64,000 bases of DNA from contig JAJZDX010000023.1 of assembly GCA_021805865.1 (NCBI GenBank), positions 1 to 64,000 of the forward strand, read 5' to 3'. A program made the translations under genes and the position numbers. Shown piece after piece: positions 7,930 through 16,356 of the stretch. The notes under the pieces are model-generated. The model did no database searches. It was not told the DNA's origin and saw only the letters and a program-made list of their open reading frames with translations. Within the stretch, counting starts at the first letter, position 1. Each line of letters starts with the position of its first letter. This DNA is from Pseudomonadota bacterium (lineage in GTDB: Bacteria > Pseudomonadota > Gammaproteobacteria > Steroidobacterales > Steroidobacteraceae).

Positions 7930-8979
7930 CTATTCAAATACACGCGTGACTGTCCTGTCGGTGGCAGAAGATCGATGCGCCCAGCGCCTGCGACGAGGTG
8001 GAAGGAGACCGCAGGTTCCCTTGAACTGCCGACTGAAATGCGCGTCGTCGTTGAATCCCGCCCCAATGGCGATCTCAATGACGGGACGGTTCGTGTTCTC
8101 GATTGGCCAGTGCGCGAGGCGCATGCGCATCTGGCGATAGAGAGCGGCTGGGCCCACGCCGAAATGACGACGGCAGAGCCGCTCGAGCTGCCGAACCGAG
8201 ATGCCGAGTTCTGTGGCGGCGGCTCTGAACGGCAGTCGTTGCGTCAGATTTTTCTCCATTGGAAACAGTGTCCGGCGCACGCGAGACTCGTCAACACATT
8301 TCGCTATCTGCGCATGAGGCTGGGCATCGCAGGCGCCGCGAGGTCGATCAAATAGAAGAAACTGGTCGGCCTTGAGTGCTGCCGCATGTACCAAATGACG
8401 CTCAAGGAGACTGGCTGCGAGCGCGGCAGTGCCCGCGCCACCCGCGCATGTGATACGCAGTCCGTCGGGCAGAAACAATCTATGCGCCACCACCTCGTGG
8501 TCCGGGAACCTTTCGCGAAAGTCCTGGTAGTGATACCAGCTGACACGCGATCGGCGTCGCTGCAGCACCCCGGCGCGGCAGAGGACGAAGCGTCCAGTGC
8601 GAATCCCAATTAGCGAAAAGCTCGTCGCGCCCGTCTGCAGTAGATAGCGCAGGGTAACTTCATCGACTTGAGTCCCAGCGCGCGGGACTCCGCCAACCAT
8701 CATGACATAATCCAGCTCTTCGGGCGACGATAGTGAGCTGGTGGGCTCGACTCGTGCGCCACAGCTGGCCGAAATGGGCTCTTTGCGGGCCCACATGATG
8801 GACCACTTCACGCGCCACTGCCGGCTTTGGTGGCCTTCGTCGGCGGCGACCCGCAGGTGGTCCACTAATGTCGCGAAGGCACACAGCGTGAATCGCTCCG
8901 CTAGGATAATGCCCATTCGCAACAGGGGCCGTCGCGGAAGTACACGTGGGACCGCCTGGGCGTCGAATGAAATGAGCAT
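7930..8979 (-). CDS. GlxA-type AraC regulator (DJ-1/PfpI domain plus AraC HTH)
   Basis: 349 aa from the ATG at 8979; the frame extends further upstream but into the neighbouring SDR gene, so this start is preferred. The N-terminal half is a DJ-1/PfpI-like amidase domain without obvious catalytic Cys context. The C-terminal AraC domain has AAATELGISVRQLERLCRRH and EIAIGAGFNDDAHFSRQFK. This architecture is shared with GbdR and CdhR, which sense glycine betaine and carnitine metabolites. It follows SDR 1 by 8 bp, so it is co-transcribed with the catabolic block. The last residues after FSRQFK are Arg-rich and atypical, so a late frameshift is possible. Confidence 0.85.
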   Translation of the reverse strand: MLISFDAQAVPRVLPRRPLLRMGIILAERFTLCAFATLVDHLRVAADEGHQSRQWRVKWSIMWARKEPISASCGARVEPTSSLSSPEELDYVMMVGGVPRAGTQVDEVTLRYLLQTGATSFSLIGIRTGRFVLCRAGVLQRRRSRVSWYHYQDFRERFPDHEVVAHRLFLPDGLRITCAGGAGTAALAASLLERHLVHAAALKADQFLLFDRPRGACDAQPHAQIAKCVDESRVRRTLFPMEKNLTQRLPFRAAATELGISVRQLERLCRRHFGVGPAALYRQMRMRLAHWPIENTNRPVIEIAIGAGFNDDAHFSRQFKGTCGLLPPRRRRWAHRSSATDRTVTRVFE

Positions 8980-8987
8980 GAGTCGTT

Positions 8988-9752
8988 TCAGGTCACTGGT
9001 AGCGGCAGCTTCTTTGTGCGTCCACCGTCTATGACGTAGACCTGCCCGGTGACGAAGCTGCTTTCCTCGGACGCAAGCCATACCGCGAGGTTTCCGACGT
9101 CCCTGGGCTCGCCCAGGCGTCCGACAGGGTGCATGAGGAGCAATTCGCGGCGAACCCGTGCGCTATCATGCATGCTGTCGATATAGACCTCACTGAGATC
9201 CGAATTGATCCACCCCGGTGCAATCGCATTGCAGCGGACGCCTTCTCGGCCATGATCCACCGCGACCGCAGCGGTGAATCCGTGCAGACCCGCCTTGGAT
9301 GCGGAGTATGCCGGGTGCCCCGGGTTTGAGGCCAGTCCCTCGATCGAGCCGATGTTTATGATGCTTCCGCCGCCGCGCCTGCGAAATTCAGGCATTGCCC
9401 GCTTGGTGAGCAGAAACGGCGCCCTGAGATTGATAGCCATCATCCGGTCCCAGTCCTCTTCGGACATCTCATCGACGGTGCGCTCGAACATAATGCCCGC
9501 GTTGTTGACGAGGATGTCAAGACCATTGAGACGCGCTGCGCTTTCATCGACCGCCTCGGCAATCTCGCTGGACTGCGAGAGGTCAGCTTGCACGAAAATG
9601 ATCTGACTATTGAGCAATTCCTTTGGAGGCGGATTTCTCTGGATCACAGCCACCCTGGCGCCTTCCTCGACAAACCGTCGCGTGATGCCTGAGCCGATTC
9701 CGCGGCCCCCGCCGGTGACAATGGCGGTCTTGCCTGCCAGTCTTTCAGTCAT
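8988..9752 (-). CDS. SDR family oxidoreductase 1
   Basis: 254 aa from the ATG at 9752, chosen because AGGAG lies 8 bp upstream; the open frame continues to 10214 over the next gene. Classical SDR features: TGGGRGIG cofactor loop, NNAGI, catalytic Ser in NIGSIEG, YSASK (Tyr/Lys), and a PGW segment. It probably oxidises or reduces a hydroxy/keto intermediate with NAD(P)H. It sits 11 bp after SDR 2 in the leftward block. The substrate cannot be assigned. Confidence 0.9.
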   Translation of the reverse strand: MTERLAGKTAIVTGGGRGIGSGITRRFVEEGARVAVIQRNPPPKELLNSQIIFVQADLSQSSEIAEAVDESAARLNGLDILVNNAGIMFERTVDEMSEEDWDRMMAINLRAPFLLTKRAMPEFRRRGGGSIINIGSIEGLASNPGHPAYSASKAGLHGFTAAVAVDHGREGVRCNAIAPGWINSDLSEVYIDSMHDSARVRRELLLMHPVGRLGEPRDVGNLAVWLASEESSFVTGQVYVIDGGRTKKLPLPVT

Positions 9753-9763
9753 GGCCATCTCTC

Positions 9764-10531
9764 CTAGTAAACCGGTTTGGCGCCGTTTACTTCTATGGCA
9801 GTGCCGGCAACGTAGCGCGCCGCATCGGAAGTCAGAAAACAAATGACATCGGCGATGTCTTCCGGTTCCGCGATGCGCCCGAGCGGTACGCTTCGGTTGA
9901 GTTCCTCGATCGCCGTGTCGGGATCGAACCCGCGGCGCTCGAACCCGGTGCGAAGCATCGGTGTATTCACCTCGTTCGGACACACGGCATTGACCCGGAC
10001 ACCGTCGGGGGCGTGGTCGCGGCCCAGGCATTTGGACAGACTCGCCACCGCTGCTTTGCTTGATATATATGCGGGGTGATTCGGGCCGGGGTATAGGCCC
10101 CAACATGAAGCGACGTTTACAATGGAGCCACCACCGTGCGCCTTCATGTGGGCAATCGCTCTGCGACATGTGTAGAAGACTGCGGTCAGGTTCACATCCA
10201 GGGTCCTGGCCCAATCCTCGTCGCTCGTCTCCAGGATGTTTCCACGGGTGATTATCCCGGCATTATTGACCAGCACATCGAGCCGACCGGTAGCCTCGAC
10301 CGAATGGTCGATCAGGGCCTCGCAGTAGCTCTTCGATCTCAGGTCGCCGGATTTGTGCCAAACATTTTGCCCAGAGGCGTTCAAGTCGGCGGCGAGCGCT
10401 TGCAGACCGGCAGTGTTCGCATCGCCCAGAATGACGCGGAAACCGCGTTCCACAAAGCGCCTGGCCACCGCCTTGCCGATTCCGCCCGCAGCGCCGGTCA
10501 CGACCGCGGTCTTTCGCTCAGTCTTCGTCAT
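9764..10531 (-). CDS. SDR family oxidoreductase 2
   Basis: 255 aa. TGAAGGIG nucleotide-binding loop, NNAGI, NVASCWG (Ser), YISSK (catalytic Tyr/Lys), and a C-terminal SDAARYVAGTAIEVNGA. Asp follows the second strand (LGDANTAG), which favours NAD over NADP. It starts 72 bp after the FAD oxidase gene and is followed by a second, only distantly similar SDR. Two adjacent SDRs in a block with ALDH and a DapA-like lyase is common in both sugar-acid and hydroxy-amino-acid catabolic operons. Confidence 0.9.
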   Translation of the reverse strand: MTKTERKTAVVTGAAGGIGKAVARRFVERGFRVILGDANTAGLQALAADLNASGQNVWHKSGDLRSKSYCEALIDHSVEATGRLDVLVNNAGIITRGNILETSDEDWARTLDVNLTAVFYTCRRAIAHMKAHGGGSIVNVASCWGLYPGPNHPAYISSKAAVASLSKCLGRDHAPDGVRVNAVCPNEVNTPMLRTGFERRGFDPDTAIEELNRSVPLGRIAEPEDIADVICFLTSDAARYVAGTAIEVNGAKPVY

Positions 10532-10603
10532 CGAGGCACACCTCTCGAAATGGTTTGCGAATCAATAGACTGTATCCGCACATTGCGACATGCCCATCGC
10601 TCT

Positions 10604-11950
10604 TTAACCTTCCAGTCCCGCCCGCATTTCCTGCCAGCGGATTGCCGAATTGATGCCCAGGAAGGCGAGCGGCGCCGGCGGAAGCCGCTTCGGGGGTGGT
10701 AGTGCGAGGTACTCGCTGAGCAGGCTGGATGCCGTGCCGGTCGCGAGCTCGGCGGAAAGTACACCAGCCAAAGTACTCTTGACGGTACCGAGGCCGTTCT
10801 CGCAGCATGCGGAAAAGAGGCCGTCATCGATCTCGCCAAAGGCGGGAACATGGTTGAGGCTGAGGCAAAGGCGTCCCGCCCAGCTGTACTCGAAGGGGCT
10901 GTTCTTCAGGAGGGGGAAGCGGGCGCTGAAGGAGCGGCGCTGTGCGGCCGCAATCTTGGCGACCCGGGCGGGCGACACTTTCAGGCAGGGATCGTAGGTA
11001 TATCGGGTGCGAATGACGACGCGCTCGTCGTTCCCCGTGGTGATTTTGCGCACCGTGGCACCCATTGAGTCGGCCGGTAGCAGACCCCACGCTGTAGTGC
11101 CTGTGGCGCCGTATCCATCGGCTCCGCGTCGCAGTGCTTTGGTCATGGATGCGTAGGTGAAGATATGGATGAGACGACCGCGGAATCCGTTGAAGTCTTC
11201 GATGTGGCCGTTCACACCCAGGATGACTTTTGGGGCCCTTATCGTGCCACGCGGCGTTTGAGCCGCCCAAATGTGGCCCTCTCGCTTAAGACCGATCACC
11301 GGGGCGTTCTCATAGAGGTCTGCCACGGACGTGAGACCGGCCGCGAGCGTGTAGATGTAGGCTGCGGGCTGGATCATGACCGCGCCGGGCGTGCGGATTC
11401 CGCCGACATAGTACGAGGAACCTGTCAGCTCTCGCATCTGTTGTGCGTCGAAATGCTCGAATGGCTCGCCGATGTCGGCCAGCGAGCGTGCAAATGCGGC
11501 ATTGAGCTCATCGCCGCGCTCCGTGGCGGCGGCGTTGATCTTTCCGCAGGGGTTGAATGTATCTCGAGGCATTGCGTATTCGGCGGCCGCCGCTTTCGCG
11601 AAGGTGAGCGCGTGGCGATTGTGCGCAATTTCCCGCCGCGACTGGTCGGTGTCTCCGGGCGAGTAGCCGCCGGCCGCCAGGTTGTGTGGCAGGTCGATCA
11701 TGAAGCCCGAATTGCGTCCTGCCGGTCCTTGCGCCACCTCTTTCGCCTCGAGGATCACAATCGTCTCCCCGGATCGGAGCTGGGCAAGGCGACGCGCCGC
11801 TGAAAGGCCGGCGAAGCCGGCCCCGATGATGAGCCAGTCCGCTGTCCGGTCGCGGTCGAGGACTTGAAGGGGAGAGCGGCGCCGGGTCAGAGCAACCCAG
11901 CCGGACTCCCCGGTGTCGACAGGCAGGCGACGGATCTTGCACTCCTGCAT
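10604..11950 (-). CDS. FAD-dependent amine/amino-acid oxidase (DAO family)
   Basis: 448 aa. The Rossmann FAD motif GAGFAGLSAARRLAQ is at about residues 43-57; GRNSGFMIDLPH is the usual second FAD contact in this oxidase group. The C-terminus keeps the ENGLGTVKSTLAG helix. The family (PF01266) includes D-amino-acid and sarcosine oxidases and gamma-glutamylputrescine oxidase PuuB. The start codon overlaps the ALDH stop by one base (TGATG), so the two are coupled. With the DapA-like and ALDH genes it forms the trio known from D-hydroxyproline breakdown (HypO-HypD-HypS); PuuB-like chemistry is the alternative. Confidence 0.85.
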   Translation of the reverse strand: MQECKIRRLPVDTGESGWVALTRRRSPLQVLDRDRTADWLIIGAGFAGLSAARRLAQLRSGETIVILEAKEVAQGPAGRNSGFMIDLPHNLAAGGYSPGDTDQSRREIAHNRHALTFAKAAAAEYAMPRDTFNPCGKINAAATERGDELNAAFARSLADIGEPFEHFDAQQMRELTGSSYYVGGIRTPGAVMIQPAAYIYTLAAGLTSVADLYENAPVIGLKREGHIWAAQTPRGTIRAPKVILGVNGHIEDFNGFRGRLIHIFTYASMTKALRRGADGYGATGTTAWGLLPADSMGATVRKITTGNDERVVIRTRYTYDPCLKVSPARVAKIAAAQRRSFSARFPLLKNSPFEYSWAGRLCLSLNHVPAFGEIDDGLFSACCENGLGTVKSTLAGVLSAELATGTASSLLSEYLALPPPKRLPPAPLAFLGINSAIRWQEMRAGLEG

Positions 11951-13464
11951 CAGATCTCTCCGTCGATCCGACGGTCCGCAGTGTCAATCCAGATGGTCTT
12001 CAGTTCCGTGTACTGATCGTGGGCGAAGATCGATTTATCGCGTCCCCCAAACCCCGATTGCTTGAAGCCGCCGAAGGGCGTGGTGATGTCACCCTCACCG
12101 AAGCAATTCACTGTCACAGTGCCGGCTCGGATCTCGCGTGCGACCTTCAGAGCCCGTTTGAGGCTGCCGGTGTAGATCGAGGCCGCAAGGCCATACGTCG
12201 AGTCATTCGCGAGCGCAATGGCTTCGGATACGCTCGAGAACGTTGTGACCGAGAGGAGCGGACCAAAGATCTCCTCCCGGAAGAAGCTGCTCTCGCGCGT
12301 CACACCGCACACAATGGTGGGCTCTACGAAAATCCCGAGCTCGGTTTTACCCCCAGCCACCAGATCCATCTTTTCCGTCCCGATGCGGTCGATGAAAGCC
12401 TTGACCTTCTCGAAATGCGTGCGACTGACCAGTGCCCCGACCCTGTTGCGCGGGTCAAGCGGATCGCCCATGCGCCAGTCACGCATGTACGCGAGAATAC
12501 GAGAGAGGAGATCATCCTTGATCGTTTTGTGCACGATGAGGCGTGAGCTTGCGGAACAGTTCTCGCCCATGTTCCAGAATGCGCCGATGACGATCTGTTC
12601 AGCCACGAGGTCGAGATCCTCAGCGTCGTCAAACACGACGGCGGGATTCTTGCCGCCACATTCGAGCACGACTCGCTTCAGGTTCGAGTCGGCGGAGTAG
12701 CGCAGGAAGCGCTTGCCGGTTTCCGTGGAGCCCGTGAAGCTGACCATGTCGATGTCCGGATGAAGACCAATGGGCTCACCAACCGCAGGGCCTGTACCGG
12801 TAACGACGTTGAGGACGCCGGCAGGGATTCCGGCTTCGTACGCGATCTCGGCGAGGCGCAGGGCGGTGAGCGAGGTTTCTTCGGCGGGCTTTACGATGAC
12901 CGAGCAGCCCGAAGCGAGCGCCGGACCGATCTTCCAGGCCATCATGAGCAAAGGGAAGTTCCACGGCAGCACGCAGCCCACCACGCCGATCGGCTCGCGC
13001 ACGACGAGGGCAGTCACACCTGGGTCGACCGGAGCCGTGCTGCCGTAAATCTTGTCAATAAGCTCCGCATGCCAGCGTATGGTGTTCACCGTCTCGGGCA
13101 GGTCGATGGTCTGACACTCGGCGACAGGCTTACCGCTGTCCAGGCTTTCCAGCACCGCGAACTCGTGTCGATTACGCTCGATCCGTTTGGCGAAGGTGAG
13201 CAAAGTCCTCTTGCGCTCCGCCGGGGCAAGGTTCCGCCAGCGACCGTCCGCGAAAGCCTCCCGTGCCTTGAGAACCGCGAGATCCACATCAGCCTTCCCG
13301 CAGGCTGCCACGTGGGCCAGGGTGGCGCCGGTAGCCGGATTTGTGCTCGCGAACGTCTCACCAGAGATGGCGGGTCGGGCGATGCCTCCAATGAAGACGC
13401 CGCCACCGATTTCCATCGATTGTGCGAGAGCTTTGTACTCCTCGGCACTCAAGAGATCGCTCAT
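11950..13464 (-). CDS. Aldehyde dehydrogenase (NAD(P)+), active-site intact
   Basis: 504 aa, normal ALDH length. LPWNFP cofactor segment, FTGSTETGK, general-base Glu in LECGGKNP, catalytic Cys in NMGENCSASSR, and IFGPLLSV near the end. The ENCSA(S/G)SR form and the end pattern TPFGGFKQSGFGGRDKS resemble PuuC-type enzymes for gamma-aminobutyraldehyde-like substrates. It lies 3 bp after the DapA-like gene and overlaps the FAD oxidase gene. In a hydroxyproline-type pathway it would oxidise 2-oxoglutarate semialdehyde to 2-oxoglutarate; a polyamine-type aldehyde is the other candidate. Confidence 0.9.
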   Translation of the reverse strand: MSDLLSAEEYKALAQSMEIGGGVFIGGIARPAISGETFASTNPATGATLAHVAACGKADVDLAVLKAREAFADGRWRNLAPAERKRTLLTFAKRIERNRHEFAVLESLDSGKPVAECQTIDLPETVNTIRWHAELIDKIYGSTAPVDPGVTALVVREPIGVVGCVLPWNFPLLMMAWKIGPALASGCSVIVKPAEETSLTALRLAEIAYEAGIPAGVLNVVTGTGPAVGEPIGLHPDIDMVSFTGSTETGKRFLRYSADSNLKRVVLECGGKNPAVVFDDAEDLDLVAEQIVIGAFWNMGENCSASSRLIVHKTIKDDLLSRILAYMRDWRMGDPLDPRNRVGALVSRTHFEKVKAFIDRIGTEKMDLVAGGKTELGIFVEPTIVCGVTRESSFFREEIFGPLLSVTTFSSVSEAIALANDSTYGLAASIYTGSLKRALKVAREIRAGTVTVNCFGEGDITTPFGGFKQSGFGGRDKSIFAHDQYTELKTIWIDTADRRIDGEI

Positions 13465-13467
13465 GAT

Positions 13468-14373
13468 TCAGTCTCCGGAGGTAATGTGCGCGATGGAGCG
13501 CTTGACGTTTGTAATGACAGTTTGAAGGCGGCGCATTTCTTCGTTGTTCAGCGGCCGCAGCGGTGTCCGTACGTTGCCGACTTGAAGGCCTTCGAGCTCG
13601 CATCCAAATTTGATGCACTGGACGAACTTGCCGCCGCCTTCGAGGACAGACATGAGGGGCAGCAGGGCCTTCATGATGGCCCGTCCTTTGTCGAAGTTTT
13701 TCTCGAGCACGCACGCTTTGTAGAGCGCGAGGTGCTCCAAGGGCAGAAAGTTCGAGCCACCGCATACCCAGCTCTTGGACCCCCAGGCAAAGAATTCGAG
13801 CGCCTGGTCGTCCATGCCGCAGCTCATCTCGATGTGCGGGAATTCGCGTGCCAGCAAGTGCACCCGGTTGATATCACCCGAGCTTTCCTTGATGGCTTGG
13901 AAATTCCGGGAGCGGCCCACGCGTGACAGGAATGCCTCACCCATCATAACGCCGGTCCGCCCGGGATAGTTGTAGAGCATGATCGGCAGGTTCGCCGCCC
14001 GATCGATCCGCAGCGCATGCGTCGAGTTTTCACGCTCCGTGGGGAGCGCATAGGGCGGCGAAGCGACCAAAATCGCATCGGCACCGATTTCGCGTGCGTG
14101 CTTCGCGTAGCCGACGGAATCTTCGGTACGGATCGCAGCCGTGCTGACGATGAGAGCGGCGCGATCCTTGACGACTTGCTTCGCAAAGGCGGCAAGGTCC
14201 CGTCGCTCCTCGGCGGTCTGTGCGTAATACTCCCCGGTGGAGCCGCCTATGACGATACCGTGGACACCCGCCGCGACGAGGTTTTCGAGCAAGTTGGCGA
14301 ATCCGTCCCGGTCGATCGCGCCACCAAAGGCAAATGGTGTGACCGCCGGTGTGTAAATGCCTTCGAATTTCAT
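13468..14373 (-). CDS. DapA/N-acetylneuraminate lyase family enzyme (lyase, dehydratase or deaminase)
   Basis: 301 aa from the ATG at 14373, which has GGAG at a proper distance; an ATG at 14388 is also in frame. TIM-barrel class I aldolase: GGSTGEY substrate-carboxylate loop (about residues 42-48), catalytic Tyr in YNYPGRTGV, and Schiff-base Lys in IKESSGD. The family covers dihydrodipicolinate synthase, 2-keto-3-deoxy sugar-acid dehydratases and 1-pyrroline-4-hydroxy-2-carboxylate deaminase. Being first in an operon with ALDH and a DAO oxidase favours the last. The long 5' region (14374-14796) carries paired GTATAC sites, suggesting regulation by one of the island's repressors. Confidence 0.85.
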   Translation of the reverse strand: MKFEGIYTPAVTPFAFGGAIDRDGFANLLENLVAAGVHGIVIGGSTGEYYAQTAEERRDLAAFAKQVVKDRAALIVSTAAIRTEDSVGYAKHAREIGADAILVASPPYALPTERENSTHALRIDRAANLPIMLYNYPGRTGVMMGEAFLSRVGRSRNFQAIKESSGDINRVHLLAREFPHIEMSCGMDDQALEFFAWGSKSWVCGGSNFLPLEHLALYKACVLEKNFDKGRAIMKALLPLMSVLEGGGKFVQCIKFGCELEGLQVGNVRTPLRPLNNEEMRRLQTVITNVKRSIAHITSGD

Positions 14374-14561
14374 GCCGTCTGGCTCCACATGGGTTCTCGC
14401 GTGATCATGGAATCATTTATGGGAGGTGGTTGCGGACACGAGGTAGGGTAGGAGAAGTGGCGGTGTCATATCCGACATGGCAGCCGGCTAGCAGAGGATT
14501 TCTGAAGCAGGCATATGGATGAGGCGAAGGTGGGAACGCCGTTGAGGGGTCGGGCAAAATG

Positions 14562-14600
14562 TATGCAAAGAGTATACACTATAGGTTCTCAGGTGTATAC
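14562..14600. promoter_or_regulatory. Putative operator before the DapA-like operon (paired GTATAC sites)
   Basis: GTATAC at 14572-14577 and 14595-14600, centres 23 bp apart. The outer bases also mirror each other (AGTATACACT versus AGGTGTATAC), and a GTATGC lies next to them at 14561. GTATAC-centred palindromes are typical for FCD-type GntR regulators, and a GntR gene lies immediately to the right. The site is about 190-230 bp upstream of the first gene. The remaining 14374-14560 and 14601-14796 hold no recognisable gene. Confidence 0.55.
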
Positions 14601-14796
14601 GAGGCGTTGCCGCGAGGATGGCGCAGGCGCGAGAGTCAGCATCGCGACCGCCTCGCCGCCGCCCCATGCTCAGGCCAGGTTGGGAGAGCGACAACAGGTG
14701 ATCGGCCGTCCTAGGCGGGCGGCGCCGCGCCGAAAGGCGATTGCCTGGCGGGCGCGGCCGGGAGTGCGGCGGATGGAGCGTCGGGTACCGACGTCC

Positions 14797-15594
14797 TTAT
14801 CGGAGCTTTTCGAGAGTCTTCGGTGAAGGACGGTGTCTGCGCGCAACCGCGACGGGCGGGACCGTCTTGCGGGACTTGGTGCCCTGCGCGGGTTCGGATG
14901 CCAGTGCCTTGCCCATTTCCTCCCACGCCTCCGATCTCAGTCTCTTGGGGACGATGAACATCTCCATGTTGCCACGCGAGAGTTCCCAATGCTCGAACGT
15001 GAGGCGGACTACGGCGGCCTCATCCCGGGCGGAGATCGCCTGAATGATCTCGTCATGGTGCTCGCAGGACTTCGCCAAATTCGTCTCGCCCGCCGGATCC
15101 GTCGGGCGATAAAAGATATGGCCGATCCGGGCGTGATCGATGAGGAGCCTGTTCAGGCTCGGCTTCAGGTAGCCGCTGCCGGCCATCTCACCAATGATTC
15201 CATGAAACCTGTTGTTCTCAATCACCATCGTTTCAGGATCGCGTCTCAAGACCGCAGAGCGGAACTGTTCCTGACATTCCTTCAGTTGTGCCATCTGAGC
15301 AGGAGTGAAATGCTGAACGGCAAGGCGGCCCACGGCCTCGTAGATCACCGGAGCGACGAGAAAGAAGTCCCGCAGAGTCTCATGATTCATCGGGATGACC
15401 CGAGCTCCCCTGTTCGCGCGAATGTCGAGGTAGCCTTCTCCCGCAAGATGTCTCAAGACTTCTCTGACAGGTGTACGGGAAATGCCGTACTTCTCGCTGA
15501 GACTGACTTCATCCAGATCGCTGTCGGGGGGGAGTTCGAGCGTCAGGATTTGATGCTTAAGCGTCTCGTAGAGAGAGGTCTTGCCGCTCTTCAT
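14797..15594 (-). CDS. GntR family regulator, FCD type
   Basis: 265 aa. N-terminal winged HTH (about residues 8-70: KYGISRTPVREVLRHLAGEG). The C-terminal FCD helical domain shows metal-ligand candidates NNRFHGIIG and CEHHDEIIQAI...RDEAAV. The last about 30 residues are basic and probably disordered. FCD regulators usually repress catabolic operons for sugar acids or amino acids until the substrate binds. Its own promoter region and that of the DapA-like operon carry GTATAC-type half-sites with the same spacing, so autoregulation plus control of the leftward block is likely. Confidence 0.88.
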   Translation of the reverse strand: MKSGKTSLYETLKHQILTLELPPDSDLDEVSLSEKYGISRTPVREVLRHLAGEGYLDIRANRGARVIPMNHETLRDFFLVAPVIYEAVGRLAVQHFTPAQMAQLKECQEQFRSAVLRRDPETMVIENNRFHGIIGEMAGSGYLKPSLNRLLIDHARIGHIFYRPTDPAGETNLAKSCEHHDEIIQAISARDEAAVVRLTFEHWELSRGNMEMFIVPKRLRSEAWEEMGKALASEPAQGTKSRKTVPPVAVARRHRPSPKTLEKLR

Positions 15595-15654
15595 GGAATC
15601 TCCGATCGGGTACAGCGAACAGCTTCATCTTGGGCGCGTAATCATCGCACCTCA

Positions 15655-15713
15655 CTCATATTGACTCACCTTGAGAATACGTGCAATATACACAATGAAT
15701 ACAGTCGGTATAC
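15655..15713. promoter_or_regulatory. Putative operator region of the GntR gene
   Basis: ATATAC at 15686-15691 and GTATAC at 15708-15713 (centres 22 bp apart) repeat the layout seen before the DapA-like and TetR genes. Closer to the gene, CTCATATTGAC (15655-15665) differs by one base from the palindrome in the mttB-like 1 promoter. No single -10/-35 pair stands out. Confidence 0.45.
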
Positions 15714-16332
15714 AAGTAGGCGTCCGGCTACCCGATTAGCGCTTTGAGTATGGCGTTTTGTGTGCCGGGGATGGGAGCCAGGGCAGGCGGGAATGTTCCC
15801 CCGTGACCAAAAGGGCGCCTGAGTGATTGACGAAGATTGATGGCCGGCACTGCTGTACGGCGGTGTGGAAAAAGAGAATTGACTCAATTCCCGCGCCAAG
15901 CCGCGGAATCGCATGCAAGGGGTAATGTGGTGAAGTCATGTATCGCGTATCCGGTAGGCGCGGACCCCGCCATACCGTCGTCGCTCGCACATGCCGTTGT
16001 GGCCAAAACCTTAGCAATTCAGAACGACGGCCAAGCTCCGCTCCTGGTCCTGGCCGCTATGATCCGCCGGGTATCTCGGATAAACGGAGCGCTCTTTAAC
16101 GAGGGGATTTTCGCTGACTGCGGCGGCGAGAGATGCCGGGCAGACCATGAGCAAGTCAAGGGGGGACATCAGGACCTTTTCAGGGAACACGACACAAAGC
16201 TGCCCACAACCATGGCAGAGGTGAGCGAAGCGGCCGCTCACGGGGTTCTACGGCATGCACCGGTGATGGGGCCGTGAGCGCGGCGGGAAGCGCGGATCGA
16301 AAGGTCAGATAACCGATTTCGTACAACATCTG
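15714..16332. other. Intergenic region upstream of the TonB-dependent receptor
   Basis: Over 600 bp with only short frames on both strands, none with a family I recognise. It must contain the promoter for the rightward eight-gene block, but I cannot point to a convincing -35/-10 pair. It may include remnants of a lost gene. Confidence 0.4.
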
Positions 16333-16356
16333 ATGCAAAATCACAAAGGCGTTCGA

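Noticed and set aside
8988-10214. 408-aa version of SDR 1
   Set aside because: The first about 154 codons lie inside the SDR 2 gene; the ATG at 9752 has AGGAG at proper spacing and gives a standard SDR length.
10604-13464. Putrescine (Puu) catabolism
   Set aside because: ALDH and FAD oxidase resemble PuuC and PuuB, but no gamma-glutamylputrescine synthetase or hydrolase is present, and a DapA-like gene heads the operon. Kept only as an alternative.
15736-16277. Short open frames on both strands before the TonB receptor gene
   Set aside because: They overlap each other, lack ribosome sites and show no recognisable domains.
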